The position numbers and the translations under genes were made by a program. Below the pieces are notes generated by a model. It saw only the letters and a program-made list of their open reading frames with translations, had not been told where the DNA came from and ran no database searches. Shown piece by piece: positions 22,650 through 33,801 of a stretch of DNA of 64,000 bases. Position 1 is the stretch's first letter. Each line of letters begins with the position of its first letter. Source of the stretch: Earliella scabrosa (Eukaryota > Basidiomycota > Agaricomycetes > Polyporales > Polyporaceae); assembly GCA_022605405.1 (NCBI GenBank), contig JABYQQ010000007.1, positions 2,294,001 through 2,358,000 on the forward strand, read 5' to 3'.

Positions 22650-25600
22650 TTAGTATCCCAGGATCACCTTCACGTTCCATTCAATGTCCCATTTCGGCTC
22701 CGCCAAGAACGCCACGGGCCCCGAGACCCGTCCCAGGGTGGCCTCCAATGCGAGCCACACCGCGTCCTCGTTGTTCGCGCACAGCGCCGCGTACAGGTCT
22801 CGCGCGCACGCCTGTAGCTCCTCGTGCGCCTCACGCCGCAAGAAGCGCCGGAAGAGCACCACAACCTCCCAACACGCTGCGTCCTGAGCCTGCACCCCCC
22901 GCACCGCGGCCGCCATCGTCATCATGATTGCGCGGTACAGCCTGTGCGAATGCGTGTACGCAGACTCGGTCCCTACGCCCGTGCCACCAACACGCCGGGC
23001 GAGTGCACTTGACGTGTCCGCGCGGTCCAGCTTGTGCAGCAACTCGCGGAACCGTGGCCAGACGTCGTCCCAGACGCGGCGGACCATGAAGTCGCCGACG
23101 TGCTCCGCGAGCGCAGCAACAAGCGCGGCTGCGGAGCTGACCACAAACGTCTCCGCATCTGCGAGGCGGTTCAGGACGAACGGCCAGGCATGGTGCACGG
23201 ACGGGAGTAGTGCGGACTCGGGAAGGACGGGCACCGCGCGAGCGAGCAGGAGGAGAATGCGTGCCCGGACTGTCGGCGCGCCGTGCGTAAGGAAGTAGAT
23301 GGAACGGGAGACAATCTGCGTTGTGAGCGCCTGCGTCGGGGTAGGTGGTGGCTCGTCGAATGGATCGCCCCCGCCTCGGGTATGTTCTTTCTGACTTGCG
23401 CCATTGTCGTCGCCGTCGCCTTCGGGGACTTCCTTCTCCGCCCCTGATTCACGGGGGTATGAAGAATCGCGTGTGATCTCTTCGATGGGTGGCTGGTCAT
23501 GTCTGTGCCTGAACCATTCTTCGAAGTTGTCGAGCCAGCGGGGATCTTCAACATGGGAAGGAAGCGGAGCAGTCTTGCGGGACTCTTTTGGCACCTTGTT
23601 TTCCTCGTCTTCCTCGATGACCTTCACGACCTCTCCCAGCACTTCAACAAGGCCATCCACGATGATCTCGTAGCCGTGATACTCGTCGAGGCGATCGAAG
23701 CATTCCTCCACGACATCGCCCGCCTTCTGGACTACATCGCGTCCGACGAGCCGGACCAGCACCGCAAGAACCTTTGTCGCGTCGACGTCCAGCCACCTCC
23801 GAGTGAGGCGTCGTGAGACCGCGTCGAGTGCGTAGTCAAAGTTGGACAGAAGCAAGTTGGCCGGCGTGGCATGCGACGTGCTGTTCGTGATAAAGTTGAG
23901 CGCCGCAAGCGCGGAGGCAGAAACAACGGAAGTCTCGGACACTATGCCGTGCAGCACGGGATAGAGTACATGGAGGAGTAGTGGAAGGAAGCGAACTTCC
24001 AGTATTCCTGCGGTGATCGAGAGCAGCTGAAGCGACAGGACGCGATGCAGCAGGGGTTGAATGATAGCATGATTGGTGGATGAGGGCATGCTTGTGGCTC
24101 CTGTACCAGGCAGCGCTTGCATGGTGACTAAGCCCTGGACGTGTTCAACGACAGTATTTTCCTCGATGACGTCGGCCTTCGGGTTGGCATTGTCCAGCGA
24201 AACTTCCTCGTCATCCAAATTGTCCCATGTCTCCGCGACCCGCCTTGCGAGGTCCCTGGCAAACTTGTCCAATCTCCTCCCACGACTGGCCGTGATAGTC
24301 GAAGAGGTCGGAGAGTCCAGAGATACTTGCCCCACACCTTCCAGCAGCCTGCACGCGCACCAAAGCGCCGCAACTGCTCTCTGGCCTCGGCTGCTCTGAC
24401 CGACGTCGAGGAACCACTCGATCGCAAAAAGGGCCTCGTCTCCCGCAGTACGGCCAAGAGCGCGGAACATCCGCTCGAGCGCCTCGCGTGCAGAACGGGA
24501 ATCGACGTGTCGGAATGTGAGTTCGGGAAAGGGGACGACGTGGACCGCAGAAGGATCGCTCTCCAGCATGAGCTGCGCAGCGGACGTCTGTGCGACGACA
24601 ACAGGAGGATTGACAAACTCGAGCGTCGAGAGAAGGCTCCATCCCCATTTCTCCACCCCTCCATGTGGTCCCAGTAGCTTGCCAACGCCGGTCGATATCG
24701 CGGAAACCCCTGGAAGCTCGGAACCGTTGGGCGGTGTTGCGAGATTGCATACCGACTCCAGCACGGTTGCGACATGTTCAACCTTCGCGTCGGCGTGCGA
24801 GAGGAGCAGACGTGGAAGCGCTGCGAGGTGATCGCGTGAGATCTGCAATAGGACTTGGAGGATGTGCTGTCGTGAAGTCGCAGGGCCTGTGAGGATCTGC
24901 CTCAAAGACGCATCGGCTTGTGCAGATACTCGATCGAAGGAGGAAGCTTTGAGTGATAACAGGAAGGAAAGCAAGCGCGGCTGAGATTGCGGTACGGTAA
25001 GGGTAGTTGCGGAGAGGATTGCAGCGGAGAAGGTGGCAAGCCCGATTAAGGCAATGGGTGATTGGTGCTTCACCAGCGGTGATAGAGCATTGATCGCGAT
25101 ATGAAGCTGGGAAGCAGTACCTCGGAGCCAGGTTGCTGTGCGTTGCGTCGAGAAGCGGGATCGGGACGCGTTGTCTGCTCGTGCCTCCTGCCCGCCTGGA
25201 TCATCGAGTAGGTCCTCCAAGTGATCGACACTGCGCACTGCGCCCTCACGAGCGCAAATATCATCGCCAACGGCATGTACGATGACATACTGCATGACGA
25301 GTAGGGCACCAGAGACAATGTCGCCGTTTGCCCATCCCTTCGATGCGCCGGAGCCAAGAGCGACCTTGCTCATGCTGCTCACTGTTCCGGGAAGAATAGA
25401 TGTGACGAAACTATCATGGAGATAGTCCTTGACAATTACTGACAGAACCCTCAACGAAACGCGCTGGAGAGGGAGGTGGGGAGACTCAGCTGTGAGCATG
25501 AGAGAATTCAAGGTCTGTCCCATTACGGGGATGAACTTGGGCAATTGCGCGTGCAACTGCAAGGTAAGAAATTTGGAAGAGGCACGTTCATCGTGTTTGG

Positions 25601-26116
25601 GATCTCCAGGATCTTGGTCGGGACTACGTTCGCGTAGTAGAGCCCAAAGGCAGTCTACTGCAGCAACCTTAGTCTCTTCGTCTCTATCTCTGCCTTTCCC
25701 CTTGCGGTCGATGCCACCAAGAATAGCGCTAGCCAGCAAAAATACCTGCTCCCATGCGGCAATCTCCATATCCCACCACCAGATGTCGGAAAGCAAGGCG
25801 AGGATGGCGAGAAGTTTCTCCAGGACGCGATCGGGGATGGTGGATAGATCATTGCGGCGCAGGATGGAGGAGAGCGGGAAGAAGACATAGGATATAGTAG
25901 TTGGTGCGAGCACATGGCCAGACGACTGCAGCTGTGTGAGGGTGGTGTGGAGGTCTGTGAGAAGTTTGATGACTACGGGGATGGTGGACGGAGTGAGGAG
26001 GGAGTTTGCGAGCAGAGGGACACAGGTGACTTTGAGCTGGCGCGGGAGTCAGATGCGTTTTAGCACAGTAAACGAGACACACGCACCCGCTGGAAGGCCG
26101 ACTGGTTCCCGTCCAT
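22650..26116 (-). CDS. TTI1: TTI1, HEAT-repeat subunit of the TELO2-TTI1-TTI2 complex
   Basis: Exons 26116-26087 and 26036-22650 give 1,138 aa, close to the ~1,090 aa of human TTI1. The protein is an alpha-helical HEAT-repeat array, starting MDGNQSAFQR|LKVTCVPLLANS and ending ALEATLGRVSGPVAFLAEPK. Family-typical segments are SYVFFPLSSILRR near the start and the helical C-terminal block WDDVWPRFRELLHKLDRADT. With Tel2 and Tti2 it acts as an Hsp90 co-chaperone that matures PIKK kinases (TOR, ATM, ATR, DNA-PK). An acidic insert around EKEVPEGDGDDNGASQKEHT is probably a disordered linker. The first coding exon is only 30 nt. The gene shares a 322-bp divergent promoter with the PABA synthase gene. 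Confidence 0.88.
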
Positions 26117-26438
26117 GGATATTGGGCAGCACAGTCTAACGAGCGAGCGAGTGGCCGGGCTAGCGAGAGGTGCGCTGGGCGTCAAAGGGCTTGCGTCAGA
26201 GGAGATCCCGAATCTGAGATCGCGTTACGGGCCGGCAGCTGACAGTGACAGTCGCGTCTTGGTTTTCTCTTCTCCACCACCTCCAGCTCGCCTCGTCCTG
26301 TCTCGAGAGCCGTGTCCTCGCCTAGTCATGTTCACGCCGCCTACGAAAAGTATCTAACTTATCTTCTCCTTTAATGCGTCCTGCGACTCGCCCATCCCAC
26401 ACGCTGTCTTCCTATCGTCTGTCTTCCCATCGCCCACC
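26117..26438. promoter_or_regulatory. Divergent promoter TTI1 / PABA synthase
   Basis: A 322-bp gap between divergent ATGs. The PABA side is pyrimidine-rich (CT-rich from about 26,265), as is common before fungal housekeeping genes. No clear TATA box on either side. Confidence 0.45.
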
Positions 26439-29072
26439 ATGTCGCCTGCACCCCGGATCCTCCTCATAGACTCCTACGATTCCTTCACCTACAAGTATGT
26501 GCAGAGTTTTTGTAAGAATGCCGTGGTACTCATACCTAGGACGTCAGTCTAGCATCACTATGCAAGCGAGCAATCCCGGGTTCCCGCATACACATTATCA
26601 AGAACGATGCCCTGGATGCCCACACACTTCTTCCGCTCCTCGATCACTTCGATGCCCTTGTAGTCGGCCCTGGCCCTGGCTCGCCAGATATACCCGAGGA
26701 TGTCGGGCTCGTCCGAGACATCTGGCACCTCACGAACGACCATCTCATCCCTGTCTTTGGGGTATGTCTTGGCCTTCAAAGTCTCGCAGTCGAGCATGGC
26801 GCCAAAATCAGGCGACTCAACGTCGTCAAGCATGGTCTTATCTATCGGGTAGATCACTTGGGGACGGAGATATTCCAAGACGTCGGCGAGGTGCAAGCTG
26901 TCCGCTACCACTCCCTCCATATCGAGCTCAACGGAGAGCCGGATCTGGTCCCTCTCGCATGGGCAGACGACGGCGAGGATAACGGCATGGTCCTCATGGC
27001 ACTCAGACACCGCACCAAGCCCTTTTGGACCGTGCAGTACCATCCCGAGTCCGTGTGCACCGAAGGAGGCGGCGAGGACGTGATCCGGAATTTCTGGCAA
27101 CTGGCAGTCGAGTGGTCATGCGTCCACCACAGAATTACGGTCCCGTGGAGCGTCGATGTCGAGGCGTTGATTGGGCCTGCCTGGCCGAGTGTGCGGCCCG
27201 AAGCTGTGGTCGTGGACGAAGGGCGTTCTGTCCCTGTAGCGACCCGCACCATGCATTTTCGCGGCATATCCATACCGCATATCTGCGAAATGCTCGGTGT
27301 CGAGGATGATCGCAAAGACTTCGTCATGCTCGACTCTGCCGCAGCCCCTGGCCGCTTCTCCATCATAGGCTGTTTGACTGCGACCTCACCCAAGATCACG
27401 TATTCGGTGGGCGATCCTTCCGTGCGAGTACAAAGCGGACACCGCGTCACATTCGCACCGCTTGGTGCCCTAGATGTATGGGCATGGCTCACGGCGTTCA
27501 TGCGGAAGAGGAGGGCACATGGAGGGCTACCCAGCGTCCCATTCTGGGGCGGTCTTGTTGGCTACTTGAGCTACGAGCTTGGGTCTCAAACGTTGACACC
27601 TCTGCCACCTCGAGAGCCGTCCCATCACCGACATAGCGATGTCAGCTTAGCCTTCGTGGAGCGGAGTATCGTGGTCGACAAGCACGCCGGAACAATTCAC
27701 GTGCAAACCATTATCCCAGGCGACGAGGGCTGGCTCGAGGAGATGATCTTGAAGTTACAGGCTATCGCGAATACTACCGCCGCAGGGTCTCCCCCCTTGC
27801 CGAAGAAGATGTCTAAGGTTGCGGTCACGGTTCCTGCGCCCGTCGTCACCCTCCCGGACCGTGAGTCGTACATCTCCAAGATCAAGGCGGCGAAGGAGTG
27901 GCTGTTTTCCGGTGACTCGTACGAACTTTGCGTGACGGCTCCCACCCGCGTCCTCGCGCCCAAAGCGGCCTCCGCGGTCGCGCGGGGCACGTCCTCTTCC
28001 TGGGCTCTTTACAAGATTCTGCGCACGCGCAATCCCGCGCCACACTCAGGGTTCATCCGGCTAAACCCGTCCACGCTGCTCTCGTCCTCCCCGGAACGCT
28101 TCCTGTCGTACACCCGACCGCCCGACGGCGTGTGCCAGCTGCGCCCGATCAAGGGCACAGTGCGCAAGGCCCCCGGAATCACACGCGCGGTCGCGGAGGA
28201 GCTGCTCGCGGGGAGCAAGAAGGAGGTCGCGGAGAACCTGATGATCGTCGACCTCATCCGGCACGATCTCCACAGCGTCGTTGGCGAGGATGTTCACGTC
28301 AAGCAGTTTTGCCGCGTCGAGGAGTATAAGACCGTCTGGCAGCTCGTAAGCGTCATCGAGGGCCGTCCGGACGCGGCCGTGCGGGACAAGACGCACTCGG
28401 ATCTAGGGTGGGAGGTTCTGCGCGCAAGTTTACCTCCAGGTGCGTTCTATCTTCGTTCTGCCTCGAGCCTTTTACGTTACGGCTGTGTGGTTCGAACCTC
28501 CAACTCTGACTGCGCCGGGTGCTGATGAACTCGTTCTGGGGCGTATAGGGAGCATGACCGGCGCCCCGAAGAAGCGGAGCGTTGAAATCCTTCGCCAGCT
28601 CGAGGGCGAGGAGCGCGGCATCTACTCTGGCGTGCTGGGGTACGCCGACGTCGGAGGCGGCGGCGATTGGGCTGTCATCATCCGCAGCTGCTTCAAGTAC
28701 GACGAGCACCCCGCACCTGCTCCGACCGCGGCTGTGTATGCGCAGCAGCATGGCGTACCTGTCTCTCTCGAGCATGCGGATGCGTGTGCACAAGGCGCGT
28801 ACGGCATGGATCGTGCGAATGGACCGGAGCATTTGGACGGAGGTGAAAACTTGCCCCCTAACGGGACAGCTGCACATCGGGGCCATCCGAGTGGCAACGG
28901 CGCCCTCAACGGCGTCGTGAATCCGCAGAGCAAGAAGGCTCTCATTGACGAGTGGACGCTCGGCGCGGGCGGTGCCATAACGGCCCTGTCAGACCCCGTC
29001 GCCGAGTGGGAGGAGATGATAACGAAGGTGGAGAGTGTCCTGCGCGCATTTGGCGACCTCGAGTCGCATTGA
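26439..29072 (+). CDS. ABZ1: Para-aminobenzoate (ADC) synthase, PabA-PabB fusion
   Basis: Exons 26439-26494, 26548-28439 and 28549-29072 give 823 aa. The N-terminal glutamine amidotransferase has IDSYDSFTYN, VVGPGPGSP, the nucleophile Cys in FGVCLGLQ and the His-Glu pair in QYHPES. The C-terminal chorismate-binding domain has HSGFIRLNPSTLLSSSPERF, LRPIKGTVRK, ENLMIVDLIRHDLHSV and GSMTGAPKKRS. The Lys in PIKGT is the residue that distinguishes aminodeoxychorismate synthases from anthranilate synthases (which have Ala there), so this is the folate-pathway enzyme making 4-amino-4-deoxychorismate. An insertion of about 80 residues (roughly PAPAPTAAVYAQQHG to NGALNGVVNPQ) near the C-terminus is low-complexity and absent from core family members. 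Confidence 0.95.
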
Positions 29073-29557
29073 CTCTCTTAGACATCCGATATACGGAGAT
29101 TTACAACACATCGCATATACCTCACATGCATACACTTCGTGCATTTGATACTGAGTTCCCAGGATCCCACCTTACCTGCCATAGTCTGGGCTTCACCACG
29201 CCGCTGTATTATACCATCGTGGGTTCAACTCCCACCCGTTTGTACCTCTACGTACGAGATGTTGTAGCCATGCGTACGCGTATATGCGTATATAGCTAGC
29301 CGTTGCGCGTCCTTCATCAGGACGTGCTCCAATATAACTGATATTGCCATTTGGTTCAATCTGACCCTATTCGAGTGCGAAAACAGAATACACGTGCTGA
29401 GCTCCGTACAACATACAACATCATACATCCCAATATACAAGATGAAGCAGTAGAACCCTCCCCTTAACAGCTCAAGCCATGAGGGCAATGTGGCGCAATT
29501 CACTACATCACGAGTCAATATGAATGCGCCTCGTCGCGAGTCAAATCCGGAATGTAC
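29073..29557. other. Tail-to-tail intergenic region
   Basis: Separates the convergent PABA synthase and 2OG oxygenase genes. A tRNA T-arm-like hairpin at 29219-29235 was examined and rejected as a tRNA. Otherwise AT-richer 3' UTR-like sequence. Confidence 0.45.
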
Positions 29558-30975
29558 TCACTTCTGGACTTGCTGTCCGACCTTCATCGGCTCGTAGACC
29601 GTGTCCTCATCGAGGTCGACCTTGCCGAGATTGATAGTGTCCGCCCGAAGAGCACGAGCACGCTCATGCAGGGCCTGAATCGGTGCAAGGTCGTAGTCGG
29701 ACGAGAGGTGCCAGAAGAACGTCGAGGATATCCTGATCAGCGGGCGATCAGGGTGTTGTGCCTTCCTACGCTCAATCGCCTAGCAAAATTGCAGATAGGA
29801 GGAGCAATCAGCAAAGTGCAACAACAATCGAATGAAATATCAAGGATGATCGAATGATCGAACGCACCTCCAGAGTCGCGTCGTTCACGACGACCTCATG
29901 GAAGCCGGCCTTGATGAGGCCTCCGCTGAGGTGCTCCAGCTGCTTCCCGGCTTGTACGAGCAGATACCGGCCAGTCGGCGGGAACTTGACGGGAATGCGC
30001 TTGCCGGTGTTGCGTGCCCAGATATTGAGACCAGGATAGCGGGAGCGGCCGTGGATAGTCAGGAAATTCAGGTCGGTGTGGAAGCCTGCGAGGATGGTGT
30101 CCTTCTGGCCGTACTTCACCAGATCTGAGGCAGTGGGTGCAAGAAGGTGTGGACTAATTACCGCGATCAGCACCTGAGATACAATGTAGAGACACGGAGC
30201 TTACCCGTATCTACCTGCTTCCCTGAACGTTTCGCGGGAAAGCCCAAGACCGACTGCCGCCATCTCTGCAAGGTTCTCAACCCTGTTGATCACGGATTTA
30301 GCATATCCCTTGAGCAGCGCATGTCTGTACGTTTTCCTTACGCGGTTTTCATCGATGATCCCCACTTCTCCATGACAGGCGTCCAGCGCTCGCGGATGGC
30401 CTCCGCCTCGGGGACGACGTTGGGAGCGTTTAGAGCTGGGAACTTCGTCTCATACGGAGGCTTCTCGCTCATCTTCCAGAAGAAGCGGCACTTCGGATCT
30501 GGCGAGTGAGCCATGATATCCAGTGGCCGTTCAGCAGGATCGAGACGAGCGATGACTTTGAGGCACGGCTCGTCCACGGCGCACTTGGGTTTCTCGGTAT
30601 TCTCGAGAGTCACGCCCACCTGTGATAGTGATAACATCAGATCTCACCCACACAAGAAGCAACAACTTATACCTGATATCCAAGCTCCGGGCGTTCATCC
30701 TTCTTGAGTGCCTCCTCGGGCTGAGCGAAGTAGTCTTCAATGAGGTCAAGGAAGGTGCTGTTGTCCTCCTCTGACACACGAGAGTCGTGAAGAAGAAGTG
30801 CCCCGTATGTTATGAGTGCATCCGCCGCCTGTTTAACTTATGAGCTAAAGACCCGTGAAAGTGGAGAAACCACAACGCGCTGCCGAACCTTCTTGCATTC
30901 CTTCACGGCCTCTTCGGAGTTCGGAGATGAAAGGAAGATATCGACGTCGATAATGGGAAGGATAACGTCAGACAT
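29558..30975 (-). CDS. 2-oxoglutarate/Fe(II)-dependent oxygenase, IPNS-like
   Basis: Exons 30975-30889, 30828-30673, 30619-30342, 30282-30205, 30153-29868 and 29779-29558 give 368 aa. The N-terminal DIOX_N part is LPIIDVDIFL followed by AADALITYGALLLHDSRVSE. The double-stranded beta-helix core has the Fe ligands HTD in AGFHTDLNFLTIHGRS and a distal His in LIKAGFHEVVV, plus an Arg in PLIRIS that would bind 2-oxoglutarate. This is the isopenicillin-N-synthase-like superfamily, whose fungal members act on many small molecules, so the substrate is unknown. No biosynthetic gene cluster lies around it; neighbours are housekeeping genes. The stop at 29558 follows VQK; a further 3' exon cannot be excluded. 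Confidence 0.87.
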
Positions 30976-31258
30976 CTGGCATCAACAAAGCTTGTTTGAG
31001 GAGAAAAGCGTTGTGTCTGGCTGGGAACTTTGGTCGACGATGGTCGGTGTGAGACTCGCATGTCGCCAAGCTACAAAGGAACACAGTAGCAGATCAACAC
31101 TTGCCAGATCGGGACATACAGAAGAGCGATGACATCACGTGACCCACATATACCTTGCGATGCAATGGGCGCTTGACGAACTTGACTAACCCTTGCACGC
31201 GCCGCGTTTGTATCAGCCACTCCGCCTCACAAACTACGTCCCCCGACTGCTAGCCAAG
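30976..31258. promoter_or_regulatory. Divergent promoter 2OG oxygenase / UBC12
   Basis: A 283-bp gap between divergent ATGs, with no clear TATA box on either side. Confidence 0.4.
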
Positions 31259-32077
31259 ATGATTAAGGTGTGTTCTTTGTTAGCTGAACGCGAGTACTAT
31301 CTGACGTTTTCCCTAGATCTGGAGCATGAAGAAGAATGAGGACCAGGCGGCGAAGAAGAAGCCAAAGACGAGTGCAGCCCAGATTCGCGTTCAGAAAGGT
31401 GCCTACGCCGTCCGGACCCTCACATGGTGCAGGGCTAACCATGAACCTATGCAGATCTTACCGAGCTCGACCTTCCATCAACAATGGTCACAACCTTCCC
31501 GGATCCCGCTGATCTCCTGAACTTCACGCTCACCATCACCCCCGATGAGGGTACGTACATCCCCTCCTTGTAGAACTCGGCCCACAATGATGTTCTCAAA
31601 GGTATGTACAAGGGCGGGTCGTTCTTGTTCACCTTCAAGATCAACGCGAACTACCCTCATGAGCCTCCCAAGGTCAAGTGCGAGCAGAAGGTGCGTCCAC
31701 CTTGCGCCACATTGCCTCATATGCGATACGACCGGCAAAGCCTCAGATCTACCACCCAAATGTTGACCTCGCTGGAAATGTCTGCTTGAACATCCTACGA
31801 GAGGATTGGAAGCCCGTACTGAACCTCAACTCCGTCATGGTCGGACTACAATATCTCTTCCTGGAGCCAAACGCAGACGATCCCCTAAACAAGGGTGAGT
31901 CAATTCACTATACACATGGTCCACGACGAAATATCCTGTGGCTCATGCGATATGATCGCAGAGGCGGCCGAGGAACTCAAGCGCAACCGAGAACAGTTCA
32001 TCTACAACGTGAAGTCCTCCATGCGCGGTGGCACGATCAAGGGGGAGAAGTACGACGTTGTCATCAAGGACCACTGA
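31259..32077 (+). CDS. UBC12: UBC12, NEDD8-conjugating E2 enzyme
   Basis: Exons 31259-31267, 31317-31398, 31455-31550, 31602-31690, 31747-31894 and 31962-32077 give 179 aa (human UBE2M has 183). The N-terminal tail MIKIWSMKK matches the UBC12-specific peptide that docks on the NEDD8 E1, which separates it from ubiquitin E2s. The UBC core has [19 protein letters not shown] and the active-site Cys in [17 protein letters not shown], followed by [19 protein letters not shown]. It transfers NEDD8 to cullins, activating SCF-type ligases. The first coding exon is only nine bases (Met-Ile-Lys), so an ORF-based search would miss the diagnostic N-terminus. Confidence 0.96.
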
Positions 32078-32520
32078 ACTCCCTGAACCTGCGTGTGCGC
32101 ATCCGACCCACCACATTGTTGCCGCGCTGCATTGGCGTGCTACATTCCTGCAAGATACATTGGGTGTGGGGAAGAGGTAGACTAGACGTGTACTATTCTG
32201 TTGTGACTGTATCTGGAACTCTGCGCATCTGTTGTCCATCGCATCGTCTCCGTGTTTTCTGCATTCTTACTATACAGTTCGAGCGTTCTTCAGAGCCTTC
32301 AGGGTACCATTACATACGCGTCTTTCGCGAGGTTACGTCACGTGCTTCGCGTAGCTCAAGCCTCGCAGTGGCTGCAAGTTTTGCTCCTCGATCGCAGGCT
32401 GCGAACTCGCTCCCGTCTCTGAAGTCTCTCCTCTGGTCTCGCCATCTCTTCACCATCTCCCGCAGCTCAGATTCTCGGACGTCATCCCAAGGTCTTCATA
32501 TAACACGATACCCAAGCAGG
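32078..32520. other. Intergenic UBC12 / RRM protein gene
   Basis: Holds the UBC12 3' UTR and the promoter of the RRM protein gene; no separate gene seen. Confidence 0.4.
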
Positions 32521-33696
32521 ATGAGCTCTGCTCCAAAACTCACCAAGAAGCAGAAGAAGGCGCTCGCCTTCCGGGAACGCAAGACCAAGGGCAAAGGCAG
32601 GGCGAAGACCTTCGATGAACTGGACAACGACGTTCCTGTTGAGGAGAACCAGGATCTTGCTGAGGCTGAGCTGGATGAGGAAACTGCTCCTGTGGAAGCT
32701 CAAGCGCGACCTGCGGCAGGTGCGAAGGAGGGAGGTGCGCCGGATGAGGACGCTGTGGGCGACGGTCACAGGGGGAAGAAGCGGAAACGGGAGATGGAGG
32801 ATACGGACGGCGAGCGCAAGGTCCAGGAGGCCAGCGTGGAAGCAGGGGGTGTTGGGAAGCCGAAAGCAAAGAAGAAGCGGAAGGGTGTGGATGGTGCTGG
32901 GATAGGGGTCGAAACGGCGAAGGAGAGCGACGAGAAGGGCAAGCAACGGTATATTCTGTTCGTCGGTACGTCCAACGTCTACGCTGCGAATGGTGCGCAC
33001 AACGTCTCATCATGCTTCGACAGGCAACTTGAAGTATACTACTACGAAGGAAGCCGTTGAGAAGCACTTCGCGAAATGTGGTACGTCGACCTACGCCGGC
33101 TCGCTGACGGTAGCTCAGCCTTGTTCCAGACCCTCCCCCTACCGTACGACTCATGACCCCCAAACCCACCGCGACCTCCAAACCGACGGCGAAATCAAAA
33201 GGCTTTGCATTTGTCGAGTTCTCACATAAGAACGCATTGCAGCAGGGATTGAAGCTACATCAGTCCGAACTCGATGGGCGGAAGATCAATGTGGAGCTCA
33301 CTGCAGGCGGTGGCGGAAAGAGCGAGGCGAGGTTGGAGAAGGTGAAGAAGCGTAACCGCGAACTTCACGAACAGAGGGTATGTCGCATATTTAGTGTAGA
33401 GAGCCGGCGTTATGTTAACTCGATTGCAGAAGAAGCAATTGATAAAGCGCACTTCCAAGAAGAAACCAGGGGAGGGTGCAGAGGACGCACAGGACGAGGA
33501 CGTCCAAATGGAGCGGCCTCAACGGTACTCAGCAACTTCAGGGGTCGACCAATTACCTCTAAAGCAACGGACATGGTCGGTTCCGGAGGCTGGTGACGAG
33601 GAAGGAACGTCGGGGAAGAAGAGAGGTAGCAAGAAGGGCAAGAAACGACCACCAAAATCACTCGGCACTGGTGTGAACGCCATACCTGTGGGCTGA
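32521..33696 (+). CDS. NOP6-like RRM protein, probable 40S ribosome biogenesis factor
   Basis: Exons 32521-32965, 33024-33080, 33130-33377 and 33430-33696 give 338 aa. The N-terminus is Lys/Glu-rich with nuclear-localisation-like clusters ([20 protein letters not shown] and [10 protein letters not shown]). A single RRM follows: [20 protein letters not shown] (RNP2 is LFVGNL) and [20 protein letters not shown] (RNP1 is KGFAFVEF). A basic C-terminal tail contains [16 protein letters not shown] and [15 protein letters not shown]. This architecture matches fungal Nop6, a nucleolar protein acting in small-subunit assembly. Orthology is probable rather than proven, since RRM proteins with basic tails are common. 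Confidence 0.82.
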
Positions 33697-33801
33697 TACC
33701 CTGTGTTTTCGCGCTACCTCATGGATCGTGGCAGTAGATGATCTCTATCCTAGAAGTCCATGGTCCTATTATCTGTGGGTACACATACGTGGGCCAGCCC
33801 A

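Noticed and set aside
28485..28500. B-box-like GGTTCGAACC in the PABA synthase intron
   Set aside because: No flanking tRNA structure; coincidental.
29219..29235. tRNA T-arm-like hairpin (GTGGG-TTCAACT-CCCAC)
   Set aside because: No matching acceptor stem, D-arm or anticodon arm within 100 bp upstream on this strand, so a tRNA is not supported.
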